This document shows, piece after piece, positions 56,956 to 64,000 of a DNA stretch of 64,000 bases. This stretch comes from CAVWQV01 sp963757115 (lineage in GTDB: Bacteria > Pseudomonadota > Alphaproteobacteria > Acetobacterales > Acetobacteraceae), in the NCBI GenBank assembly GCA_963757115.1, contig CAVWQV010000004.1, forward strand, positions 210,012-274,011, in the 5' to 3' direction. Numbering within the stretch: the stretch's first letter is position 1; each line of letters begins with the position of its first letter. Position numbers and translations under genes: made by a program. The notes beneath the pieces are model-generated. The model was not told where the DNA came from, did no database searches, and worked only from the letters and a program-made list of their open reading frames with translations.

Positions 56956-58652
56956 TCGCGTTCGCCGAGCTGCTGGAGCGGCTGGTGTTTACCCCTTCGC
57001 GCAACGCCAAGCTCGCGTTGCTACGACGCTATTTCGCCACCGAGCCCGATCCCGACCGCGGCATCGGCCTGGCCGCCATCACCGGCGAGCTTGCCTTCAC
57101 CACCGCCAAGCCTGGCCTGATCCGCGACCTCGCGGCGCAACGCACCGACCCCGAGTTGTTCGCCTGGTCCTACGACTACGTGGGCGACCTTGCCGAGACC
57201 GTGGCGCTGATGTGGCCGGGCAAGCCGACCAACGCCGCGCCGCCCTCGCTCGCCGAGGTGGTCGACGTGCTGGAAACCGCGCCGAAGGCCGAGCTACCGG
57301 GCCACGTCGCGGGCTGGCTCGATGCGTCCGAACCCTCCGTACGCATCGCGCTGCTCAAGCTCATCACCGGCGCGCTCCGGGTCGGCGTGTCGGCCAGGCT
57401 GGCCAAGGTCGCGCTGGCGGAGATGACGGACGGCCGGATCGCGCCTGATGACGTGGAGGAGGTCTGGCACGGCCTCGCGCCGCCTTACGTGCCGCTGTTC
57501 GACTGGTTGGAAGGGCGCGGCCCGCGCCCCGACCCGCTCGACGCGCCGGTGTTCCGCCCGCCTATGCTGGCCCACCCGCTCGAGCCGCCTGATCTCGCCA
57601 CGCTGGACGCCTCCCGGTATCGCGCAGAGTGGAAGTGGGACGGCATCCGCGTGCAGCTCGTGTCCACCACCGGGGGCAAGCGGCTCTACTCGCGCACCGG
57701 GGATGATGTTTCCGCGGCGTTCCCCGAGATCGTCGCCGCGATGGATTTTCACGCCGTGCTCGACGGCGAGCTGCTGGTGATCCGGGATGGTGAGGTGGCG
57801 CCGTTCGCGGACCTGCAACAGCGGCTGAACCGCCGCGGCGTGACCGCGCGCATGATGCGGGAGTTTCCGGTCGGCATCCAGCTCTACGACATCCTGTTCG
57901 ATGATCACGAGGACATCCGCCCCCTGTCGTTCGACGCTCGCCGCGCGCGCCTCGAACGTTGGTGCGCCCGCGTCCGCCCGCGCGGCATGGCGCTCTCGCC
58001 CTTGATCGCGTTCGACACGATCGCGGAGCTTTCGGCGATCCGCGACGGCGCCCGCGCGGCGTCCATCGAGGGCTTGATGCTGAAGCGGCGGGACAGCGCC
58101 TACGTGCCGGGCCGGCCCAAGGGCCAATGGTGGAAATGGAAGCGCGACCCGCTGACCATCGACGCCGTCATGATGTATGCGCAACGTGGGCACGGCAAGC
58201 GCTCGAGCTATTATTCCGACTACACGTTCGGGCTCTGGGATGCGGGGGGCGAGCTGGTTCCGGTCGGCAAAGCGTATTCCGGCATCACCGATGCCGAGGT
58301 CGCGATGCTCGATCGTTGGGTTCGAAACCATACCATCGCGCGCTTCGGCCCGGTGCGCGAGGTGGAGCGCGCCCTCGTGCTGGAGGTCGCCTTCGATGCG
58401 GCCCAGCTGTCGACGCGGCATAAATCGGGCGTTGCACTTCGTTTCCCGCGCATCGCCCGGATCCGCACCGACAAGCCGGCCGCCGAAGCGGACCAACTCG
58501 AGACCCTCATGCGATTGATCGAGAACCGGGCCGATGCAGCTGCCCCAGCGCCTGCTTCCGATCCCGATCCGCCGTCTCGCTCAGACCCGCAAGCCGACAC
58601 GGAGAGCCAGAGGCGCTTGCGCGAGCCGATGAAGGACGAATTACCCATTTGA
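56952..58652 (+). CDS. ATP-dependent DNA ligase (Lhr-associated type)
   Basis: A 566-residue ligase with a DNA-binding N-domain, nucleotidyltransferase domain and OB fold. Motif I is EWKWDGIR with the adenylated Lys at residue 228; LDGELLVI, EGLMLKRRDSAY and WWKWKRDP give motifs III to V. A low-complexity tail rich in Asp, Pro and Ser ends the protein. GTG start overlaps the exonuclease stop. This ligase type seals nicks in a helicase-nuclease repair complex. It is distinct from the ligase at 8376. Confidence 0.92.
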   Translation: MIAFAELLERLVFTPSRNAKLALLRRYFATEPDPDRGIGLAAITGELAFTTAKPGLIRDLAAQRTDPELFAWSYDYVGDLAETVALMWPGKPTNAAPPSLAEVVDVLETAPKAELPGHVAGWLDASEPSVRIALLKLITGALRVGVSARLAKVALAEMTDGRIAPDDVEEVWHGLAPPYVPLFDWLEGRGPRPDPLDAPVFRPPMLAHPLEPPDLATLDASRYRAEWKWDGIRVQLVSTTGGKRLYSRTGDDVSAAFPEIVAAMDFHAVLDGELLVIRDGEVAPFADLQQRLNRRGVTARMMREFPVGIQLYDILFDDHEDIRPLSFDARRARLERWCARVRPRGMALSPLIAFDTIAELSAIRDGARAASIEGLMLKRRDSAYVPGRPKGQWWKWKRDPLTIDAVMMYAQRGHGKRSSYYSDYTFGLWDAGGELVPVGKAYSGITDAEVAMLDRWVRNHTIARFGPVREVERALVLEVAFDAAQLSTRHKSGVALRFPRIARIRTDKPAAEADQLETLMRLIENRADAAAPAPASDPDPPSRSDPQADTESQRRLREPMKDELPI

Positions 58653-58699
58653 CCTGCTCGCACCCCCATGCTGCGTTGGAGGGGGGAACGGGGAGCGGG

Positions 58700-59547
58700 A
58701 TGATGCCGATCGTCGAGAACACTGCGCTTGCCAAGATGCGCGCGGGCGGGCTCGCTCTCGGGTTTGGTGTCTACCATCTCCGAACAGCGGCGGTCCCGCT
58801 TCTCGCCAAGGCGAGCGGCCATGATTGGCTGTTCATCGATACCGAGCACGGCGCGTTCTCCGTCCAGGAAGCTACTCAGCTCTGCATCGCGGCCTTGCCG
58901 CACGGCATCACTCCTGTCGTTCGCGTGTGCGCCGATGCGATAGACGAAGGTGTACTCGGGCGCTCGACAACGGGGCGCTTGGCGTCGTCGTGCCGCACGT
59001 CGATACCGCCAAGCAGGCGCGCCGGATCGCCGAAGCGTTCCACTACCCGCCCGAGGGCCACCGCAGCTGGGGCGGGCCGCCCGCGATCTTCGGGTATCGG
59101 CCGCCCGCGACGGGTGAAGCGCAGGCGGCGATCAACCGAGAGATCGTGGTGGCTGCCATGATTGAGAGTCCCGAAGGCGTCGCCAACGCGGACGATATCG
59201 CGGCGGTCGACGGCATCGACGTTCTGCTGATCGGCACCTCCGATCTCACGGCTGAGATGGGCATTTCGGGCCAGATCGGACACGAGCGCGTCGCCGAAGC
59301 CTATCGCCGCGTGGGCGATGCCTGCCGCAAGCGCGGCAAGTTCCTCGGCCTGGGCGGGGTGTACGATCAAGCCAACGCCGCCCGCTACATCGGGATGGGC
59401 GCGCAGTTCGTGCTGTCGGGTGCTGATCACGCCTATCTCATGGCCGGTGCCGCGGCGCGTACCGAGTTCCTCCGCGAGCTGAAATCCGAGGCGCCGGAGC
59501 CGGAGGCGCGGCCGGCAAAGCGGAAGAAGAAACTCGAGCGGGCGTGA
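58700..59547 (+). CDS. HpcH/HpaI-family aldolase, one frameshift
   Basis: Reconstructed 282-residue class II aldolase. The N-terminus has RAGGLALGFGVYHL and HDWLFIDTEHGAFSVQEA (metal Glu region), then VVVPHVDTAKQARRIAEAF, the substrate/Arg loop GYRPPATGEAQA and AMIESPEGVANADDIAAVDGID with the metal Glu. A base appears missing at about 58956, so the frame changes after DAIDEG. It retains everything else and has GGGAG before its ATG. Expected reaction: retro-aldol cleavage of a 2-oxo-4-hydroxy acid giving pyruvate. Confidence 0.83.
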
Positions 59548-59559
59548 GGAGGCAGCAGG

Positions 59560-60741
59560 ATGACGGAGCATACGTTACGCGGCAAGGTGGCCGTGATCGG
59601 GGTCGGCGAGACCACCTATTACAAGCATGGCCAGTCGCCGGACCCGGAATTCGTACTCGCCCTCAAGGCAATTCTGGCTGCCTGCGACGACGCCGGCGTT
59701 GATCCGCGCGAGATCGACAGCTTCGCCTCTTATAGTAACGACCGGAACGATCCGTCCCGCATATCGGCCGCACTCGGCTGCCGCGAGCTGCGGCTTTCCA
59801 ACATGCAATGGGGCGGGGGTGGCGGCGGCGGCGCGGCCGCGGTGGGCAATGCCGCGGCCGCCATCGTCACCGGGCAGGCAGAGGTCGCCGTGGTTTATCG
59901 CGCCCTGGCGCAGGGCCAGTTCGCCCGATTCGGCCAGGCCCAGGCGGGCGGCACCGTGTCCGGCGACAACGCGCTCATCAATCCATACGGCATCTTCGTT
60001 CCCGCCCAACGCTTCGCGCTCAAGATCATGCGCTACATGCACGAGTACGGGATCAAGCAGGATGCGCTTCGGGCGCTCGCGATGGCCTCCTACCACCATG
60101 CGCAATCGAACCCGCGCGCGGTGATGTACGGCCGGCCGCTGACGGAGGAGACGTACGAGGCGTCGCGCTGGATCAGCGAGCCGTATCATCTGTTCGATTG
60201 CTGTCAGGAGAATGACGGAGCGGCGGCACTCGTCCTCGTGGCGGCCGAGCGCGCCAAGGACTTCAAGCAGAAGCCCGCCTATGTGCTCGCGGTCGCGCAA
60301 GGCTCCGACCATCGCAACGCGGCGCGGTCGTTCAACGCCCCGGAGTTCCATTCAGCGAGCTTCGGGCCGGTGGCACCGCATCTGTGGGAAATGGCCAAGC
60401 TCGGCCCCAAGGACGTCGATGTGCTGCAAAGCTACGAGAACTTCACGGGCGGCGTGCTGATGAGTTTGACCGAGCACGGCTTCGTCGCGCCCGAAGAATG
60501 CAACGACTTTCTGAAGCTCGAGAACCTGCTGGCGCCGTCGGGCAAGTTGCCGCTCAACACCTCGGGCGGCAATCTTGCCGAATGCTACATGCACGGGCTC
60601 GAGTTGCAGATCGAGGCGGTCCGGCAGTTGCGGGGCACCTCTCCCAACCAGGTCAAGAACGCCCATGTCGCCGGCGTCATCGCCGGGCCGATGGTCACGC
60701 CCGTTTCGACCATGGTGTTCGGTTCGGAGGAGACGCTCTGA
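59560..60741 (+). CDS. Thiolase-like protein (SCP2-thiolase class) without nucleophilic Cys
   Basis: A 393-residue thiolase-fold protein. It begins KVAVIGVGETTYYKHG and ends MVFGSEETL; the second half has NTSGGNLAECYMHGLELQIEAVRQLRG, with the conserved His. Where thiolases have their first catalytic Cys there is instead a run of seven Gly (QWGGGGGGGAAA). Members of this group pair with a DUF35 protein to make retro-aldolases such as Ltp2-ChsH2. The stop overlaps the next ATG. The aldolase gene is 12 bases upstream. Confidence 0.85.
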   Translation: MTEHTLRGKVAVIGVGETTYYKHGQSPDPEFVLALKAILAACDDAGVDPREIDSFASYSNDRNDPSRISAALGCRELRLSNMQWGGGGGGGAAAVGNAAAAIVTGQAEVAVVYRALAQGQFARFGQAQAGGTVSGDNALINPYGIFVPAQRFALKIMRYMHEYGIKQDALRALAMASYHHAQSNPRAVMYGRPLTEETYEASRWISEPYHLFDCCQENDGAAALVLVAAERAKDFKQKPAYVLAVAQGSDHRNAARSFNAPEFHSASFGPVAPHLWEMAKLGPKDVDVLQSYENFTGGVLMSLTEHGFVAPEECNDFLKLENLLAPSGKLPLNTSGGNLAECYMHGLELQIEAVRQLRGTSPNQVKNAHVAGVIAGPMVTPVSTMVFGSEETL

Positions 60742-61178
60742 TGTCGTATCTGCCGAAAGGATTGCCCGAGCCCGTCACCGAATCCGACAAGCTCGACGCG
60801 CCGTATTGGGAAGGCACGCGCGAGGGCAAGCTGATGGTGCAGCGCTGCGGCGCCTGCCAGACGTGGCAGTGGGGGCCGGAATGGCTGTGCCACAACTGCC
60901 GCTCCTGGGACATGAAGTGGGTCGAGGTCGAGGGCCGGGGCAAGATCTGGACGTGGACCCGTTGCTGGCACCCGGTGCATCCGGCGCTCAAGGGGTTCGG
61001 CCCGTACATCGCGGTGCTGGTTGAGTTGCCGCACGCCGGCAACATCCGCATGCTCGGGAACCTCCTGGGCGACCCGCAGCAGCCGGTGACGATCGGCGCC
61101 CCGGTCGAGGCGGTGTTCGAGCCGCACGACGATGCCAAGACCCCCTACACGCTGGTGCAGTGGCGCCTGACCAAGTAG
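60741..61178 (+). CDS. DUF35 zinc-ribbon/OB-fold protein
   Basis: A 145-residue partner protein with a rubredoxin-like zinc ribbon CGACQTWQWGPEWLCHNC (CX2CX10CX2C) and a DUF35 OB domain (GRGKIWTWTRCWHPVHPALKGFGPYIAVLVELP). Its ATG sits inside the thiolase stop (TGATG). In known cases the DUF35 subunit binds the acyl-CoA and activates the thiolase-like subunit. The pairing here strongly implies a complex. Confidence 0.92.
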   Translation: MSYLPKGLPEPVTESDKLDAPYWEGTREGKLMVQRCGACQTWQWGPEWLCHNCRSWDMKWVEVEGRGKIWTWTRCWHPVHPALKGFGPYIAVLVELPHAGNIRMLGNLLGDPQQPVTIGAPVEAVFEPHDDAKTPYTLVQWRLTK

Positions 61179-61212
61179 GCCCTTGGCCTACGAACGGAGT
61201 TGCGTGGACCGA

Positions 61213-62107
61213 TCAGCCTGAGAGAGGCTCGTCTGCGAAGAAAGTGATCATGAGGTTGATCAGGGCGCGTAGCCGACGGCTCGGCAGGCGCCCTGACGCG
61301 TGCACAATCCAGATATCCTCGGGATCGCCGACCTTTTCTCCCAGACGGATCAATCGCCCTTCGGCCAGGTCTTGCCGAACGAGCGTTTGGGGAAGAAGGG
61401 CGGCCCCCGCCCCCGCGAGCACGGCATCTCGGATCGCCAAAGGGGAGGAAAGGTCGAGGCGCACCATGGCCGGGTACCCGGACCGCACCTCCTGCTCCAA
61501 CCACATCCCAGCCGCCATCGTCTCCCCAGCCTTGCCGCACGACGGCTGGCCACACCACGACCTCGGGAGAGCGCCCCTCGTAACCAAGGCGGCTGGCAAG
61601 TGCTGGTGCCGCGACGAGCACCAGCCGATTGCGCCCCAGCAGGCGCCCGGTGAGCGTGCTGTCGGGTGATGGATTTACCCGCAGCGCGGCATCGAAGCCT
61701 TCCCGTAGGAGATCGACTTTCCGATCCTCCACGACCGCTTCGAGGAGCACGCCGGGATGTGCCTCGGCGAAGCGCGCCGCGATCCTGCCGAGGGAGAAGT
61801 GCCCGAACAGGACGGGGACACTGATGCGCAGCCTTCCTTTGAGCGGAGCGTCAGCCGGCCGGACCTGCTCCTCCAATTCTGACAGCGCCATGACGAGACT
61901 TGCAGCGCGATCCCGTAGTTCGTCTCCCTCGGCCGTGAGCCGCAAGCGACGCGAGTTACGGTCTATCAAGCGGATGCCAAGGGACTGCTCCAGCGCGGCC
62001 ACCCGGCGCGAGAGCGTCGACTTGGGCAGGCCGAGGACCCGGCCAGCCTCAGCGTAGCTGCCTTGCTCCGCCACCGCGAGGAAGTCACGCACGGCGTTCA
62101 GGTCCAT
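61213..62107 (-). CDS. LysR-type transcriptional regulator, one frameshift
   Basis: Reconstructed 297-residue regulator. The winged helix-turn-helix spans the N-terminus (LNAVRDFLAVAEQGSYAEAG, then LPKSTLSRRVAALEQSLG), and the substrate-binding domain follows (GRLRISVPVLFGHFSLGRIA). A one-base insertion near 61490-61540 shifts the frame before SGYPAMVRLDL; the C-terminal half is in the next frame to 61213. It is divergent from the NmrA-like gene, its probable target. Ligand unknown. Confidence 0.85.
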
Positions 62108-62110
62108 CGG

Positions 62111-62194
62111 AGTTGCATATCTGGAACGGTCCGTTGCGGTCCACCCCCATTCCAAGCCCCCGGTCGGGTTCTAAATCGTCCTGCCAATGCAACT
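62111..62194. promoter_or_regulatory. Divergent promoter region with outer inverted repeats
   Basis: The 99-base gap between the LysR and NmrA starts begins with AGTTGCAT (62111-62118) and ends with its exact reverse complement ATGCAACT (62187-62194). GGAACGGTCC and CGGTCCACC lie inside. LysR regulators usually bind dyads of the form T-N11-A in such regions, so these arms are candidates for regulator contact, though their 68-base spacing is unusual. Confidence 0.35.
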
Positions 62195-62206
62195 AGGAGC
62201 CAGACC

Positions 62207-63070
62207 ATGACCATTCTCGTGACAGGCAGCACCGGCAAGATCGGATCGGAAGTCGTGCAAAGGCTTGCGGAGCGGGCGCGAAGGTTCGCGCGTTCGCACG
62301 CGACGCCTCGAAGCTCAAGGTTCCCGCGGGGGTCCAACCTGTGCAGGGCGACATGATGGACGTCACCTCGGTCCGCGCGGCACTGAAGGGTATCGACACG
62401 CTGTTCCTCATCAACGCCGTGGTGCCCGACGAAACGACGCAGGCACTCTTGACGCTCGATCTCGCGCGAGAAGCCGGCGTCCAGCGGATCGTGTACTTCT
62501 CGGTGCTCAACAGCGCTCTGTTCGACGACGTCCCGCATTTCGCGGGCAAGCACCTCATCGAGCGGGTGATCGATGCGCAGGCCATTCCCGCGACCGTGCT
62601 CAGGCCAGCCTACTTCATGCAGAACGATCTGGTGCTCCGGGACGCGCTGAAGGATGGCATCTATCCGCAGCCTATCGGCGGCGCGGGGGTCGCAATGGTG
62701 GATGCCCGGGACATCGCCGATGCCGCCGCGGCTGAGCTGCTGCGCCGGGAGCAAGCGCCCGGCCCACTGCCGCGCACCACGATCGAGCTCGTCGGCCCCG
62801 ACACGCTGACCGGGGCGGACGTGGCGGCGATCTGGGCCTCCGTGCTAGGGCGCGAGGTCCGCTAGGGCGGCGATGATCTGCCGGCCTTCGAGACTTGGGC
62901 GGCTGGGATGATGCCGGGCTGGATGGCGCACGATCTCCGCATGATGTTCCGGGCATTTCACCGGTTTGGAATGGTGCCCGGCAACGACAGCCGTGGACAC
63001 TCGGGCCCTGCTCGGGCACCCCTTGCGGAGCTATCGCGCTTTCGCCGAGGAGGCAGCCGCGACTTGGTGA
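62207..63070 (+). pseudogene. NmrA/NAD(P)-binding family protein, disrupted
   Basis: Reconstructed length is 287 residues. It starts MTILVTGSTGKIGSEVVQRLAE (GxxGxxG NAD(P) site) after GGAGCCAGACC. A missing base in the G run 62274-62276 breaks the frame, followed by intact sequence (GVQRIVYFSVLNSALFDDVPHF). An in-frame TAG at 62863 falls where relatives have Tyr (GREVR-stop-GGDDLPAFETW). A further insertion near 62985-62993 restores ALLGHPLRSYRAFAEEAAATW to the stop at 63070. Three lesions make it non-functional as written. The family covers atypical short-chain dehydrogenases and redox sensors. Confidence 0.75.
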
Positions 63071-63153
63071 GCGATGCCTGATGCAGGTTCCATGACCTTT
63101 CGTTCGACCGCGCACAAGCGCGAACCATTGTTCCCGTCCCGCTTTACCCGGCG

Positions 63154-63647
63154 ATGCCGAACGAGAAGACCGATGCCCATTTCATGCGCCGCGCCATGGC
63201 CCTCGCCGCCAAGGGCGATCGCAAGCCGGGAGCCAATCCGATCGGCTGCGTGATCGTGCTGGATGGCGAGGTCATCGGCGAGGGGCACAAGAGGTCGACT
63301 GCGGCACGACCCGACAGCGCACGCCGAGATCGTCGCAATGCGCCGCGCCGGCGAGCGCTTGTCCCGAACCGAGTTCCGGGGCGCGACGCTCTATTCGACC
63401 TTGCAGCCTGCGGGATGTGCACGATGGCGACCATCTGGGCGAAGATTGGCCGAGTGGTCTACGGAGCGGAGCGCGAGCAGGTCCATCCGATGTATTCGAG
63501 GACCGGCATTTCGACACGATCGACTTCATCTCGAACGCGTTCCGCGACGACCTCCGCGTGGAGGGAGGCGTGCTCGCCGCCGCCTGCGCGAAGCTCTACG
63601 TTGGCCCTGACGAGGACGTGCCCGCAGACGAGCAGTTCAACCGCTAG
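63154..63647 (+). pseudogene. Nucleoside deaminase (cytidine/deoxycytidylate deaminase family), disrupted
   Basis: About 165 residues if repaired. The zinc-site elements HAEIVAM (His-Ala-Glu) and CGMCTM (the PCxxC pattern needs one base restored) are both visible but in different frames. Four one-base deletions near 63289, 63312, 63413 and 63495 account for all the switches. FDTIDFISNAFRDDLRVEGGVL and the DEDVPADEQFNR C-terminus are well conserved. Guanine or tRNA-adenosine deaminases are related; the exact substrate is unclear. Confidence 0.7.
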
Positions 63648-63710
63648 CGACCGTTGACCGCTGTGTAGATCGCTCGGCTCACGCTCTTTGCCGGCGCGGT
63701 CCCGGGGGTT

Positions 63711-64000
63711 TCACGGCCAATGATCCAAAAGGCCAGGATAATTGGCTACGAACCCGTTCGACGAAAGCTCCAATATCGCCTCGTAGGGGACGGTCGGTGC
63801 CGCGTAGCGATACCTCGTCTCGCCGATGCGCTCGTAGCGTTGCGGCAACTCGCTCAGAGTACCCGGTATCTACGTCGAACCACGCCACCGGGAGCTCCAT
63901 CCATTGGCCTTGCCTCAAGGACGTTGCGCGTAGCTGCTGTAGGTTGGTGGCCGGCGTGAACCCGTAGTCGAGATGCGCGACGTGCTCGAATCCTGGAATT
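63711..64000 (-). CDS. Putative glycolipid-binding domain protein, C-terminal part, frameshifted
   Basis: Only the C-terminal part is in the window; the start lies beyond 64000. The readable sequence IPGFEHVAHLDYGFTPATNL then WMELPVAWFDVDTG, and after a frame change near 63855 SELPQRYERIGETRYRYA and FVANYPGL before the stop, matches the putative glycolipid-binding family. An extra T causes the shift. Function is known only from weak similarity. Confidence 0.6.

Overview
The window is 64 kb of GC-rich, densely packed bacterial chromosome. Gene content and order point to an alphaproteobacterium, most likely in the Rhodospirillales/Acetobacterales. The pointers are the block purB...purC-purS-purQ-purL-bolA-grxD, the compact hprK-rapZ-EIIA(Man)-HPr-PtsP regulatory phosphotransferase group, sdhC-sdhD-sdhA-sdhB, DUF3597 and DUF4214 proteins, and a PQQ alcohol dehydrogenase. 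The placement is inferred from gene content; no rRNA or tRNA was seen. There is no sign of a plasmid, prophage, transposase or CRISPR array.

Layout. 1-4.5 kb: 3' end of pobA, a TfoX-like protein, maf, pgsA, a lipoprotein, moaD-moaE and a tyrosine phosphatase. 4.6-8.2 kb: succinate dehydrogenase operon (minus strand) with a palindromic repeat between sdhA and sdhB. 8.4-13.3 kb: a LigC-type DNA ligase, a disrupted thiamine-diphosphate enzyme, and a cytochrome c beside a PQQ dehydrogenase with the lanthanide-type Asp-x-Asp motif. 13.6-17.6 kb: regulatory PTS. 17.8-25.6 kb: CoA-transferase, WecA-like sugar transferase, Baeyer-Villiger-type monooxygenase, alpha/beta hydrolase without a serine nucleophile, luciferase-like monooxygenase and two methyltransferases. 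25.9-30.7 kb: hsp20-lon, tartrate dehydrogenase, pyrE. 30.7-34.9 kb: PaoABC-like molybdenum aldehyde oxidoreductase plus an unknown 111-residue protein. 35-39.7 kb: trypsin-like protease with DUF4214 repeats, DUF4336 fusion, map, TerC. 39.8-49 kb: purine block, with an NRDE protein and a BLUF photoreceptor/GGDEF-EAL pair lying between purB and purC. 49-55.6 kb: glycosyltransferase, DUF3597, GST, double cupin, beta-helix-like protein, prfC, rpsD. 55.9-58.7 kb: ligase-associated exonuclease and ATP-dependent ligase. 58.7-61.2 kb: HpcH aldolase, thiolase-like protein and DUF35 protein. 61.2-64 kb: LysR/NmrA divergent pair, a nucleoside deaminase and a glycolipid-binding-domain protein, most of them frameshifted.

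Functional links. moaD/moaE make molybdopterin, which the PaoC-like enzyme needs. The BLUF and GGDEF-EAL genes are 2 nt apart and probably form a light-to-c-di-GMP switch. The thiolase-like protein without a nucleophilic cysteine plus DUF35 resembles the Ltp2-ChsH2 retro-aldolase architecture. The exonuclease-ligase pair is half of the known Lhr-associated repair set.

Caution. About twenty single-base indels interrupt otherwise well-conserved genes, including purL and ptsP. This looks more like residual sequencing or assembly error than biology. Such genes are given below with reconstructed limits and the approximate position of each break.
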